Shown: in pieces, positions 16,149-24,755 of the stretch
Position numbering within the stretch: position 1 is the first letter of the stretch
Layout of the letters: every line of letters begins with the position of its first letter
NCBI RefSeq assembly: GCF_040371945.1
Contig: NZ_BAABWS010000003.1
Location: 178,953-242,952 of the forward strand
Direction: 5' to 3'
Length of the DNA: 64,000 bases
DNA from: Litorivita sp040371945
Lineage (GTDB): Bacteria; Pseudomonadota; Alphaproteobacteria; Rhodobacterales; Rhodobacteraceae
Position numbers and translations under genes: made by a program
Notes under the pieces: generated by a model
Seen by the model: the letters and a program-made list of their open reading frames with translations, nothing else
What the model was told of the DNA's origin: nothing
Database searches by the model: none

Positions 16149-17881
16149 CGCACACCTCCAGGGGTTTTGCTTGATTGGATTTGTTTATGGTTTTGAACCA
16201 CTTCGCGCAAAACATCGTCTTTGGGGCCATAGGCCACGCGCCCGCCGTTCTCCAGCATCAAAAGCATATCGCATTCTTGGATCGCCGAAGGCCGGTGCGC
16301 CATGATCAGGATCGAGCGCCCTTCGGATTTCATCTGCCGGATCGCACGGTTGAGCGCTTGGCTGCCCTCGTTGTCGAGGTTCGAATTGGGCTCGTCGAGC
16401 ACCAAAATCGCCGGATCGCCATACATCGCCCGCGCAAGGCCGAGGCGTTGGATTTGCCCGCCTGACAGCCGCCCCGAGGTGGCGCTCATTTGCGTGTCAT
16501 AGCCTTGCGGCAGCTTGAGGATCATCTCATGCGCATCGGCCTTTTTCGCCGCTTTGACGACTTCGGCGGGATCGGGGGTCATCGACAGTTTGGCGATATT
16601 CTCGGCGATGGTGCCGTCGAAAAGCTGCACCCTTTGGGGCAGGTATCCGATGTGCTGGCCCAGAACATGCGGGTCGTAATTGTCTAAGGAGGCCCCGTCG
16701 AGGCGGATTTTGCCCGCCGCAGGCCGCCATGCGCCGGTGAGCGCGCGCGCCAGCGTCGATTTGCCCGCGCCCGAGGGGCCGATCACGCCCACCGCTTGGC
16801 CAGGGGCGACGGTAAAGCTGAGCATGCGCAGCGCGGCTTGCGCCTCGCCGGGAGGGACGATGGTGACCTGTTGCACTTCGAGCAAGGCTTTGGGTTTGGG
16901 CAAGGGGGTGCGCGCCGCAGGCGGGGGCACCTCGCCCAAAAGCTCGGTCAGGTTTTCCCACCCTTTGACCGCGCGCTGGACCAAGGGCCATTGCCCGATG
17001 GCCAATTCGATCGGCGCCAAGGCGCGGCCCATCAAGATCGACCCCGCGATCATCGCACCGGCGCTCAGCTCGTTTTGCAGCACCAGATAGGCCCCGAGGC
17101 CGAGCATCGCCGATTGCAAGAACAGCCGGAAGGTTTTGGTCGAGGCGGTGAACAGCCCGCCCAGATCGGCCGCTGCCACATGCTCTTGCAAGGCACGCGC
17201 GCGCAGCTTTTGCCAGCGGTCGAAAGCGGCATCGCGCATCCCCATGGAATGCACCATCTCGGCCTCGCCGCGCATCTGGTCGCTGACCGCTTCGGAATGG
17301 ACATTGGCCATGGCGGCACGGCCTTGCGGCTGGCGTGTGGTGATCTGGTTGGCGATGGTGAGCGTCACCAGAACCACACCGCCCGCCAAGGCCAAAAGCC
17401 CCAGCCACGGGTGGAAGATCGCTATCGCGATCAAAAACAGCGGCGTCCAAGGCAGATCGAACAGCGCCATCAGGGCGGGCGAGGTCATCAACCGCTGCAC
17501 CGCTTCGAGATCGCGCAGCCCCGTGGCGCTATTGTCATCTGGGCGCAGGGCGGATTTGAGCAGCACCGCCTCGAAGACCCGCCGGTCGAGCCGTGATTGG
17601 AACCGCGCGCCCACACGGGCCATGACACGCCCGCGCGCGTAGTCCAAAATCCCCATAATCGCATAGAGAAACAGCACCAGAACCGAGAGCGCGACCAGCG
17701 TCGCCACCGAACGCGAGCCGAGCACGCGGTCATACACCTGTAGCATATAGAGCGGGCCGGTCAGCATCAGAAGATTGGCAAAGAAGCTAAAGAGCCCGAC
17801 GGCCCAGTAAAGCGTGCGGCTTTCCTGCCTTGCGCTGCGCAATTCGCGCTGGCCCGCTTCGATCTGTTGTTTGGTGCTCAT
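16145..17881 (-). CDS. Type I secretion ABC permease/ATPase (PrtD/PrsD family)
   Basis: A 578-residue half-transporter that powers one-step export of proteins with C-terminal signals. An exporter transmembrane domain occupies residues 1-320 with about six helices (for example WAVGLFSFFANLLMLTGPLY). The nucleotide-binding domain carries Walker A GPSGAGKSTLARAL, the signature SGGQIQRLGLARAMYG, Walker B ILVLDEPNSNLD and switch histidine IMAHRPSA. It lacks the N-terminal peptidase domain, as PrtD proteins do. It is the first gene of the two-gene operon; the region before the ATG holds the palindrome listed at 17919. Confidence 0.94.
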   Translation of the reverse strand: MSTKQQIEAGQRELRSARQESRTLYWAVGLFSFFANLLMLTGPLYMLQVYDRVLGSRSVATLVALSVLVLFLYAIMGILDYARGRVMARVGARFQSRLDRRVFEAVLLKSALRPDDNSATGLRDLEAVQRLMTSPALMALFDLPWTPLFLIAIAIFHPWLGLLALAGGVVLVTLTIANQITTRQPQGRAAMANVHSEAVSDQMRGEAEMVHSMGMRDAAFDRWQKLRARALQEHVAAADLGGLFTASTKTFRLFLQSAMLGLGAYLVLQNELSAGAMIAGSILMGRALAPIELAIGQWPLVQRAVKGWENLTELLGEVPPPAARTPLPKPKALLEVQQVTIVPPGEAQAALRMLSFTVAPGQAVGVIGPSGAGKSTLARALTGAWRPAAGKIRLDGASLDNYDPHVLGQHIGYLPQRVQLFDGTIAENIAKLSMTPDPAEVVKAAKKADAHEMILKLPQGYDTQMSATSGRLSGGQIQRLGLARAMYGDPAILVLDEPNSNLDNEGSQALNRAIRQMKSEGRSILIMAHRPSAIQECDMLLMLENGGRVAYGPKDDVLREVVQNHKQIQSSKTPGGVR

Positions 17882-17918
17882 GAGCGTGTTTTCGCCTTGT
17901 TGCGATTATTCGATTTTG

Positions 17919-17928
17919 GTCAATTGAC
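17919..17928. promoter_or_regulatory. Perfect palindrome upstream of the type I secretion operon
   Basis: GTCAATTGAC is a perfect 10-base palindrome, 38 bases before the exporter ATG on the minus strand. Its position suits an operator that overlaps or follows the promoter. No regulator gene is adjacent. Short palindromes arise by chance, so this is a weak call. Confidence 0.35.
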
Positions 17929-18070
17929 GGGCAGTTTAAAATACAATCTGACCGATGGGTGGTTTCTGTCGCCAATTGGCCACATCTTGCCGCGTTTTCC
18001 GGCGCCAAGGGTGGGCATTGCGCGGCGTTCCTCTAGATAGGGTCATAAGCTCAATAGCGCGGAAATTCCA

Positions 18071-18844
18071 TTGTCTTATTCACCTGTGCGCAAGCTGCTG
18101 CGTCCGATCCGCAACGCCTTGTTTCTAACCGGACTTCTTGGCCTGATGGCCTGCGCGACCCCCGAGGGCGCGCAGCTTTCCGATGGTGTGTGGGATCCTG
18201 ACGAGGCGGCGAACCGCCGTGTCCACGCGTTCAACAAATCCCTCGACAAGGCGATTTTGGCCCCTGCGGGCAAAGGCTATGTCTCGATTGTGCCGGCCCC
18301 TGTGGTCTACGGCGTGTCGAATTTTTCCGACAATCTCTCCTTGCCTGGCACGGTTGTGAACAACCTTTTGCAGCTTGATCTGGGCGGCGCGCTCAAAAAC
18401 ACCGCGCGGTTTGCCTTCAATACGGTCGTCGGCGTGGGCGGTATTTTTGATCCGGCGGGCCTCATCGGTCTGCACGAAAAAGACACCGATTTCGGCCAGA
18501 CCCTTGCGGTTTGGGGTCTGCCCGAGGGCAGCTATCTCGAACTGCCGGTGCTCGGCCCCTCGACGCAGCGCGCCGCCGCAGGCAAGGCCGTCGATCTGGT
18601 GACCAACCCTCTGTCCTATGTTTTGCCCGATCCTGAAAAATACTATGGCACCGGTGCCAGCGTCTTGTCGCGCCTTGGTGATCGCGGCCATTATGGCGAT
18701 GCTTTGGACGATCTGTATAACAACAGCGCCGACAGCTACGCCGCCGCACGCTCGATCTATATGCAAAACCGCCGTTTCAATGTGGGCGAGGAGGAGGGGG
18801 CCTATGCCGATCCCTATGCCGACCCCTATGGAACTGCCGAGTAA
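18071..18844 (+). CDS. mlaA: MlaA/VacJ-family outer-membrane lipoprotein
   Basis: A 257-residue lipoprotein of the Mla pathway, which removes mislocalised phospholipids from the outer leaflet of the outer membrane. The lipobox LMAC (about residues 25-28) follows a hydrophobic signal helix. VacJ-family blocks are DPDEAANRRVHAFNKSLDKA, NLLQLDLGGALKNTARFAFN, LIGLHEKDTDFGQTLAVWGL and GSYLELPVLGPST. The start is a TTG at 18071, needed to include the whole signal peptide. The tail is acidic with an AYADPYADPYG repeat. mlaC follows 57 bases later; mlaBDEF are not in the window. Confidence 0.93.
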   Translation: MSYSPVRKLLRPIRNALFLTGLLGLMACATPEGAQLSDGVWDPDEAANRRVHAFNKSLDKAILAPAGKGYVSIVPAPVVYGVSNFSDNLSLPGTVVNNLLQLDLGGALKNTARFAFNTVVGVGGIFDPAGLIGLHEKDTDFGQTLAVWGLPEGSYLELPVLGPSTQRAAAGKAVDLVTNPLSYVLPDPEKYYGTGASVLSRLGDRGHYGDALDDLYNNSADSYAAARSIYMQNRRFNVGEEEGAYADPYADPYGTAE

Positions 18845-18901
18845 GACGATTATATAAAGCCGGTATGCGCCGATCCGCGCCCCGTTTCGAGGAACCGAAG
18901 A

Positions 18902-19510
18902 ATGAGTAAACTGTCACGCCGCCGCTTTTCATTGACCGCCTTGGCCGCGCTGGGCCTGTCGGGGGCGGCCTTGCCGCAAGCCGCATGGGCCTTGAACGAC
19001 GCGCAGGCCAAAGCCTTGGTCGACAAGACCGTGGCGGAAATCAACCGCGTGATTTCCTCGGGCAAACCTTTGGGCGCGATGATTGCCGATTTCGAGAAAA
19101 TCTTCATCCGCTACGCCGATGTGAACATCATCGCGCAATCGACGCTGGGCGCCGACAGCCGCCGCGCCAGCCCCGCGCAGCTGCGCGATTTCACCAATGC
19201 GTTTCGCGGATATGTGTCGCGCAAATATGGCAAGCGGTTCAACGAATTCGTCGGCGGTGTGATCACCGTCCAAGGCGTGCGGAAGGTCAAAAGCTATCAC
19301 GAGGTGATTTCCACCGTGAAGCTCAAGGGCGAGGCGCCTTTCGAGGTGAAATTCCTCGTCTCCGACAAATCGGGCAAGGACCTGTTCTTTGACATGATCA
19401 TCGAAGGGATCAGTCTGCGCCTGACCGAGCGCACCGAAATCGGCTCGATGCTGGACCGCCGCAAAGGCGATATCAACGCGTTGATCGCCGATCTGAAAAA
19501 AGCCGGCTGA
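18902..19510 (+). CDS. mlaC: MlaC/Ttg2D-family periplasmic phospholipid-binding protein
   Basis: A 202-residue periplasmic carrier that would shuttle phospholipid between MlaA at the outer membrane and the MlaFEDB complex. A signal peptide with a twin-arginine-like start (MSKLSRRRFSLTALAALGLS) ends at AWA. The mature part has the family pattern: FEKIFIRYADVNIIAQSTLG, FTNAFRGYVSRKYGKRFNEF and LFFDMIIEGISLRLTERTEIGSML. GAGGAACC precedes the ATG. It forms a pair with mlaA and ends in a terminator. Whether Tat or Sec is used is uncertain. Confidence 0.93.
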   Translation: MSKLSRRRFSLTALAALGLSGAALPQAAWALNDAQAKALVDKTVAEINRVISSGKPLGAMIADFEKIFIRYADVNIIAQSTLGADSRRASPAQLRDFTNAFRGYVSRKYGKRFNEFVGGVITVQGVRKVKSYHEVISTVKLKGEAPFEVKFLVSDKSGKDLFFDMIIEGISLRLTERTEIGSMLDRRKGDINALIADLKKAG

Positions 19511-19557
19511 TACCCCGCGCGCCATGACGCATACACCGCGCGCGATGACGTAAAATA

Positions 19558-19591
19558 ACGGCCCCCTCCCTTGCGGCGCGGGCCGTTTTTG
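19558..19591 (+). terminator. Terminator after mlaC
   Basis: 7-bp stem ACGGCCC (19558-19564) / GGGCCGT (19580-19586) with a 15-base loop and four following T residues plus G. It lies 48 bases after the mlaC stop. Confidence 0.75.
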
Positions 19592-19640
19592 TGCGCGGGT
19601 CATGCGGGCGGGTGGATTGTTTCGGTTCCGCGCTTGATTG

Positions 19641-20336
19641 ATGACATTGAAACTTCTCGGCACCGTGGCGCTCTGTGCCACTGCGCTCACCGGCGGCACG
19701 GCGCAGGCCGCTTTGATCAACAGCTATGATTTCGACGGCTCCTATGCCGACACGCTCGGCGCGGGCAATGATCTTGTCGCCTCGGGCGGCACGATCTCGG
19801 GCGGCGAATATATCTTTTCGGGCAACCAAGGTCTGCGCCTCACCGATGCCTTGCCCAGCACCACGGATTACGCCATCGAGCTTGGCTTTTCGGTCACCGA
19901 TTCCGTTGGCGGCTATAACAAGCTGATCGATTTTCAGGATCTCGCCTCCGATCTGGGGCTCTATATCTATAGCGGCACATTGGATTTCTACACCACCGGC
20001 GCCGGTGGCGGCTCGATCTCGGTGGGCCAAGACGTTGTGGTCGGCTTTGCCCGTTCGGGCGGGGTTCTGTCCTATTACCTCGACGGGGCCTTGATCGCGA
20101 GCGCGGCCGATACCGCCAACCAAGCCGTGTCGGGCGCCAATGTGCTGAACTTCTTCGAGGATGATTTTGCGACCAGCCAGAGCGAGAGCTTCGCGGGCGC
20201 GGTGGATTACATCCGCATTCACGACAATATCTCGACCTTCGGCGCCGAGCCGGCTCCTGCCGTGCCGCTGCCTGCGGGTCTGCCGCTCCTCTTGGGTGGT
20301 TTTGGTCTTCTGGGCCTGATGCGCCGCAAATCCTGA
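19641..20336 (+). CDS. VPLPA-CTERM protein with a LamG-like lectin domain
   Basis: A 231-residue secreted protein: signal peptide MTLKLLGTVALCATALTG with cleavage near AQA, then a LamG/concanavalin-like jelly-roll (INSYDFDGSYADTLGAGNDL; YAIELGFSVTD; SYYLDGALIASAAD; DYIRIHDN). The end carries the sorting tail, VPLPAG, a hydrophobic helix LPLLLGGFGLLGL and RRKS. LamG folds often bind carbohydrate, so a surface-anchored glycan-binding role is an inference. The ATG at 19641 directly follows an in-frame TTG. It is a single gene with its own terminator. Confidence 0.87.
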   Translation: MTLKLLGTVALCATALTGGTAQAALINSYDFDGSYADTLGAGNDLVASGGTISGGEYIFSGNQGLRLTDALPSTTDYAIELGFSVTDSVGGYNKLIDFQDLASDLGLYIYSGTLDFYTTGAGGGSISVGQDVVVGFARSGGVLSYYLDGALIASAADTANQAVSGANVLNFFEDDFATSQSESFAGAVDYIRIHDNISTFGAEPAPAVPLPAGLPLLLGGFGLLGLMRRKS

Positions 20337-20360
20337 ACGGCGACGTCGACTTGAAAACAG

Positions 20361-20389
20361 CGGCCGGTGCCTTGGGTGCCGGCCGTTTT
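20361..20389 (+). terminator. Terminator after the LamG VPLPA-CTERM gene
   Basis: 7-bp stem CGGCCGG (20361-20367) / CCGGCCG (20379-20385) followed by TTTT. It separates this gene from the convergent PBP1A gene. Confidence 0.82.
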
Positions 20390-20463
20390 GCTTTGCGCGG
20401 CTCATATGCGCCGATGCGCTCTCGCCCACGCGGCCGCCTCCGCCTCCGCCGTGCGGCGCGGGG

Positions 20464-22626
20464 CTAGCGGTTGCCCAAAATATCGCCCAACAGCCGCTCG
20501 ATCGCGTTGCGCGGTCTTTGCGGTTGCGCCTGCGCGGGGGCGACTTGGCGCGGCGCGGCGCGCGGGGCAGGGCGCAGCATCGGCAAGGGGCGCGCTTCGG
20601 TGCCCTCATGCACGCGCACCATGGTTTCGTGCCAGATTTCCGCAGGCAGCCCCGATCCCGTGACCCCCGTCAGCGGCGTATTGTCGTCATATCCCATCCA
20701 TACGCCGGTGACGTAATCGGCGGTAAACCCGAGGAACCACGCATCGCGCGCGGCCTGTGTGGTGCCGGTCTTGCCCGCCGCCTCGCGCCCCTCCAGACGG
20801 GCGCGCCGTCCGCTGCCGTTTTCGATCACGTTATGCATCATATAGATCAACTCGCGCGCCGCATCCTCGCGGATCACCCGCTCGCCGATGCCGGTGCCGC
20901 CATTGTCCATCAAGGCCTCGCTCTCGCCTTGCAGGCGCAATTCGACCAATCCGTAGGGCGTCACCGAGGAGCCGCCGTTCAAAATCCCCGCATAGGCGCC
21001 GGTCATCTCGATCAAAGTGCTTTCCGACACGCCAAGCGCCAAGGCAGGCCCCGCCGCCAGATCGCTTTGGATGCCGAAATCCTCCGCCACTTTGCGCACC
21101 ATATCCAGCCCGACGCTTTGCGCGACCTTGATCGCCGGAATGTTGAGCGAATTGCGCATGGCCTCGTTGAGCGTCACGATGCCGTGGAATTTCTTGTCGT
21201 AGTTTTGCGGCGACCACGGCCCCGATCCGGCGATATTGATGGTCAAAGGCGCATCCTCGACCGTGTCGTCATAGCTATAGCCAAGCTCGAGCGCGGTGGC
21301 ATAGACGAAGGGTTTGAAGGCCGATCCGGTTTGGCGCAGGGCTTGAGTTGCGCGGTTGAAGGCGCCCGACACTTTGGTTTTGCGCCCGCCCACCATGGCG
21401 CGCACCGCGCCATCGGCGCTCATCACGATGATGGCGGTTTGCGCTTTCGATCCCTCGCGCACCTTGTTTTCAAAGATGTAATTCATCGCATCTTCGGCGG
21501 CCTTTTGCAGCCGCTGGTCGAGCGTCGTGCGGATCACCACATCCTCGGTGGTGTTGCGGGTCAAAAACTCCGGCCCTGACGACATCACCCAATCGGCGAA
21601 ATATCCGCCCGCCTTGGCCTCTGCGGCCTCGGACAATTCGGCCGGATTGTCGAGCGCATTGCGCGCCGCCGAATCCGACAGATAGCCTTGGTCATGCATC
21701 AACCCGATGATCAGCGCCCCGCGCTCTTGGCTCAGTTCGAGGTTATTGGTCGGGGCGAAACGCGTCGGCGCCTTGAGCAATCCGGCCAGCATCGCCGCCT
21801 CGGCGGGGTTGACCTCGGCGGCGGATTTGCCGAAATAGCGTTGGCTGGCCGCTTCGAACCCGCGCGCCCCCGCCCCGAGGAAGGCGCGGTTCATATAGAC
21901 GGTGAGGATATCGTCCTTGGAGTATTTGACCTCCATCGCCAAAGCATAGGTCGCCTCTTTGATCTTGCGCCACAGCGAGCCTTGGCGGCAATCGTTCTCA
22001 TAGGCGGTTTCACTTTTCCAATCCTCGGGCACATAGGGCACGCCCATGCACAAAAGCTTCGCGGTCTGCTGGGTGATGGTCGAGCCGCCGTTGCCCGACA
22101 AAGGTCCGCGCCCCGCGCGCAGGTTGATGCGCACCGCCGATGCGACGCCGCGCGGCGAGACGCCGAAATGGCGGTAAAACCGTTTGTCCTCGGTGGCGAT
22201 AATGGCGTTGCGCAGATGCGGCGAGACGGTTTGCGCCGTCACCACGCCGCCGAATTGATCACCGCGCCAAGCAAAGACATTGCCCTCGCGGTCGAGCAAC
22301 GTCACCGACCCGCGCGCCCGCCCGTCCAAAAGCGCGTCCAGATCGGGCAGGGTCGAGGCAAAATAGCCCACGCCAAGCGCAAGGATCATCGCCGTCACCG
22401 CGCCCACGCGCCACCCGATGCCCCAGATCATGCGAAACACGAACCGAAATACGCCCAAGACAAAGGCCGCAATCGGCCCGCGTTTGCGCGCGGGGCTGCG
22501 CCGTTTGGGGGCGGCTTTCGCGCGCGCCGGTTTGGCGGCCTTGGGTTTTGGCTTAGGCTTAGGCTTGGCCTTGGAATAGCGTTTGTCCGCCACCAAAGGC
22601 GGACGACGACGACCTGAATCACTCAT
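20464..22626 (-). CDS. Penicillin-binding protein 1A, bifunctional transglycosylase/transpeptidase
   Basis: A 720-residue class A PBP that polymerises and cross-links peptidoglycan. A lysine/proline/alanine-rich cytoplasmic tail (1-50) is followed by one membrane helix (about 55-90). The GT51 domain has EDKRFYRHFGVSPRGVASA and GGSTITQQTAKLL. The transpeptidase domain has the active-site serine in TGSAFKPF, SLN in MRNSLNIPAIKVAQ and the KTG box in AGKTGTTQAARDAW. It shares the PBP1A/1C-like family layout without the OB insert. The short basic tail is typical of Rhodobacteraceae paralogues. It is divergent from glnK across 259 bases. Confidence 0.93.
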   Translation of the reverse strand: MSDSGRRRPPLVADKRYSKAKPKPKPKPKAAKPARAKAAPKRRSPARKRGPIAAFVLGVFRFVFRMIWGIGWRVGAVTAMILALGVGYFASTLPDLDALLDGRARGSVTLLDREGNVFAWRGDQFGGVVTAQTVSPHLRNAIIATEDKRFYRHFGVSPRGVASAVRINLRAGRGPLSGNGGSTITQQTAKLLCMGVPYVPEDWKSETAYENDCRQGSLWRKIKEATYALAMEVKYSKDDILTVYMNRAFLGAGARGFEAASQRYFGKSAAEVNPAEAAMLAGLLKAPTRFAPTNNLELSQERGALIIGLMHDQGYLSDSAARNALDNPAELSEAAEAKAGGYFADWVMSSGPEFLTRNTTEDVVIRTTLDQRLQKAAEDAMNYIFENKVREGSKAQTAIIVMSADGAVRAMVGGRKTKVSGAFNRATQALRQTGSAFKPFVYATALELGYSYDDTVEDAPLTINIAGSGPWSPQNYDKKFHGIVTLNEAMRNSLNIPAIKVAQSVGLDMVRKVAEDFGIQSDLAAGPALALGVSESTLIEMTGAYAGILNGGSSVTPYGLVELRLQGESEALMDNGGTGIGERVIREDAARELIYMMHNVIENGSGRRARLEGREAAGKTGTTQAARDAWFLGFTADYVTGVWMGYDDNTPLTGVTGSGLPAEIWHETMVRVHEGTEARPLPMLRPAPRAAPRQVAPAQAQPQRPRNAIERLLGDILGNR

Positions 22627-22885
22627 GTATTGCCCTGCTCGGCATTGTTGTTTGGCGGCACAATACAGGCAAAGCGCGCGGATGTTGAGGCAAAGCCCGC
22701 GCTGCGGGCGTTAAAATTTCGATCAAAATTTGAGCAACAAAATTAATATGCACAAAAAATAGGCGCGAGAGGCGGGTTTTGCCCAAGACCAGCCCCGCAT
22801 TGCCTTCCCCCACGGCGCAATAGCGGCTTTTCCTGAGCGGGCAATTCGCGGCGCAAGCTGTGACAAGTAACTGAAGGGGACCAAG
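22627..22885. other. Divergent intergenic region between the PBP1A gene and glnK
   Basis: Must carry both promoters. It includes an AT-rich stretch at about 22715-22768 with runs of A and T, likely intrinsically curved, and GGGG before the GTG of glnK. A GG-N10-GC pair around 22839-22855 is the only sigma-54-like candidate, and it departs too far from the consensus to call. Confidence 0.4.
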
Positions 22886-23224
22886 GTGAAACTGATTATT
22901 GCAACAATCAAACCGTTCAAGCTTGAGGAGGTCCGCGAGGCGCTGACCGAAATCGGCGTGCGCGGGATGATGGTAACCGAGATCAAGGGCTTCGGCTCGC
23001 AATCTGGCCACACCGAAATCTATCGCGGCGCCGAATATGCCGTGAATTTCGTGCCGAAAGTGAAACTCGAAATCGTGGTCAGCGCCGCAATGGCCGATCA
23101 GGTTGTCGACACGATCACCAACACCGCCAAGACCGGTAAAATCGGCGACGGCAAGATTTTTGTTCTGGACGTCCAGCAGGCCGTGCGCGTGCGCACCGGC
23201 GAGACGAACGGGGACGCGCTGTAA
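22886..23224 (+). CDS. glnK: PII nitrogen regulatory protein (GlnK type)
   Basis: A 112-residue trimeric signal protein that senses 2-oxoglutarate, ATP/ADP and nitrogen status and gates AmtB. The start is a GTG after AAGGGG. The T-loop with the uridylylation tyrosine is in EIYRGAEYAVNFVPK; other PII signatures are KIGDGKIFVLDVQQAVRVRTGE (C-loop) and GFGSQSGHTE. The immediate downstream amtB makes GlnK the best name over GlnB. Transcription under NtrC is usual for this pair, although no clear sigma-54 promoter can be seen. Confidence 0.95.
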   Translation: MKLIIATIKPFKLEEVREALTEIGVRGMMVTEIKGFGSQSGHTEIYRGAEYAVNFVPKVKLEIVVSAAMADQVVDTITNTAKTGKIGDGKIFVLDVQQAVRVRTGETNGDAL

Positions 23225-23250
23225 GCGGCGCCGAGGGAAAGGAAAGACTT

Positions 23251-24588
23251 ATGAAAACTCTCACGAAACTTGGGTTGACCGCTGCGCTGATCGCGCTGCC
23301 CAGCCTTGGCCTTGCGCAGGATGGCCCGACGCCGGGTGTCAACGCATCGACCGACACTGTGTTTATCCTTAACTCGCTGCTCTTCCTTGTTGGCGGTTTT
23401 TTGGTGTTCTGGATGGCTGCTGGCTTTGCCATGCTCGAAGCCGGTCTGGTGCGCTCCAAAAACGTCACCATGCAGTTGATGAAGAACATCGCGCTCTTCT
23501 CGCTCGCGGCGATCTTCTACTACCTTATCGGCTATAACCTGATGTATCCGCTGGGCACATGGTCGGTTGACGGCGTGCTTTCGGGCGTTTGGGGCCCTGG
23601 CGTTCTTGAAGCCGTCGGCGTGACCTCCGATGCGGCGGATGACTATTCCTATGCCTCCACGGGTTCGGATTTCTTCTTCCAGCTGATGTTCTGTGCCACC
23701 ACGGCTTCGATCGTTTCGGGCACTTTGGCCGAGCGCATCAAACTGTGGCCCTTCTTGATCTTCACGATCGTTTTGACGGCGGTGATCTACCCGCTGCAAG
23801 CCTCGTGGAAATGGGGCGGCGGTTTCCTTGACCAAGCCGGTTTCCTCGACTTCGCCGGTTCGACCGTTGTGCACTCGGTTGGCGGTTGGGCCGCTTTGAC
23901 CGGCGCGCTGATCCTCGGTCCGCGTATCGGCAAATACACCAAAGAAGGCCGCACCGTGCCGATCCCCGGCTCGAACCTGACGCTGGCGACTTTGGGCACG
24001 TTCATCTTGTGGCTCGGTTGGTTCGGTTTCAATGGCGGCTCGCAGCTGGCCATGGGCACCGTGGGTGATGTCGCCGACGTCAGCCGTATCTTTGCCAACA
24101 CCAACACAGCCGCGGCTGGCGGTGCGATTGCCGCTCTGATCCTGACGCAGATCCTCTATAAAAAGCCGGATTTGACCATGGTTCTCAACGGCGCATTGGC
24201 GGGCCTCGTGTCCATCACCGCCGAACCGCTGACCCCCTCCTTGGGTGCGGCCACCTTGATCGGCGCTGCCGGCGGTGTGATCATCGTCTTCGCGGTTCCC
24301 TTCCTCGACAAGCTGAAAATCGATGACGTTGTCGGTGCCATTCCGGTTCACCTGATCTGCGGCATCTGGGGCACCATCGCGGTTGTCTTCACCAATGGTG
24401 ATGCGTCGCTGGGCACCCAGCTCTACTCGATCATGGTTGTGGGTATCTTCACCGTCGTCACCTCCGGTGTGGTCTGGTTCATCCTCAAGGCCGTCATGGG
24501 TCTGCGGGTGTCCGAAGAAGACGAGATCAACGGTCTCGACCTCGCCGAACTGGGGATGGAAGCCTATCCCGAATTCTCCAAGGGCTGA
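23251..24588 (+). CDS. amtB: Ammonium transporter AmtB
   Basis: A 445-residue trimeric ammonium channel of the inner membrane. A cleavable signal peptide (MKTLTKLGLTAALIALPSLG) is followed by 11 transmembrane helices. The pore histidine pair is visible in STVVHSVGGWAALTGA and GAIPVHLICGIWGT, and the conserved substrate-entry stretch is in FCATTASIVSGTLAERI. It lies 26 bases after glnK with GGAAAG before the ATG, forming the classic glnK-amtB operon in which GlnK plugs the channel when ammonium is plentiful. Confidence 0.96.
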   Translation: MKTLTKLGLTAALIALPSLGLAQDGPTPGVNASTDTVFILNSLLFLVGGFLVFWMAAGFAMLEAGLVRSKNVTMQLMKNIALFSLAAIFYYLIGYNLMYPLGTWSVDGVLSGVWGPGVLEAVGVTSDAADDYSYASTGSDFFFQLMFCATTASIVSGTLAERIKLWPFLIFTIVLTAVIYPLQASWKWGGGFLDQAGFLDFAGSTVVHSVGGWAALTGALILGPRIGKYTKEGRTVPIPGSNLTLATLGTFILWLGWFGFNGGSQLAMGTVGDVADVSRIFANTNTAAAGGAIAALILTQILYKKPDLTMVLNGALAGLVSITAEPLTPSLGAATLIGAAGGVIIVFAVPFLDKLKIDDVVGAIPVHLICGIWGTIAVVFTNGDASLGTQLYSIMVVGIFTVVTSGVVWFILKAVMGLRVSEEDEINGLDLAELGMEAYPEFSKG

Positions 24589-24621
24589 TTACCTCCTTCC
24601 GATCAGTCTTTGACAAGCACT

Positions 24622-24648
24622 TCCCGGGCGCTCGCGCCCGGGATTTTT
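24622..24648 (+). terminator. Terminator after amtB
   Basis: Perfect 9-bp stem TCCCGGGCG / CGCCCGGGA with CTCG loop, followed by TTTTT at 24644-24648. It starts 33 bases after the amtB stop. Confidence 0.92.
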
Positions 24649-24695
24649 GTTTTGAGGGGGTAGAGAGTGGGCCGCGGGCCGCTCCTGCGCGCTTT

Positions 24696-24752
24696 GGCGT
24701 GATGCACCGCCCATCGGCGTGATGCAGCGCCCTTCGGCGTGATGCGCCCGTC
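24696..24752. repeat. Three tandem 20-base repeats
   Basis: GGCGTGATGCACCGCCCATC, GGCGTGATGCAGCGCCCTTC and a third, shorter GGCGTGATGCGCCCGTC run without gaps between the amtB terminator and the stop codon of the convergent LysR gene. The first two differ at two positions. The third lacks three bases. Confidence 0.85.
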
Positions 24753-24755
24753 GGC

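Noticed and set aside
22835..22860. Sigma-54-like promoter before glnK
   Set aside because: Only the GG-N10-GC core is present. The surrounding bases depart too far from TGGCAC-N5-TTGCA, and no clear NtrC site lies upstream.
24696..24752. CRISPR array
   Set aside because: Units are contiguous with no spacers and only three copies exist, so this is a simple tandem repeat.
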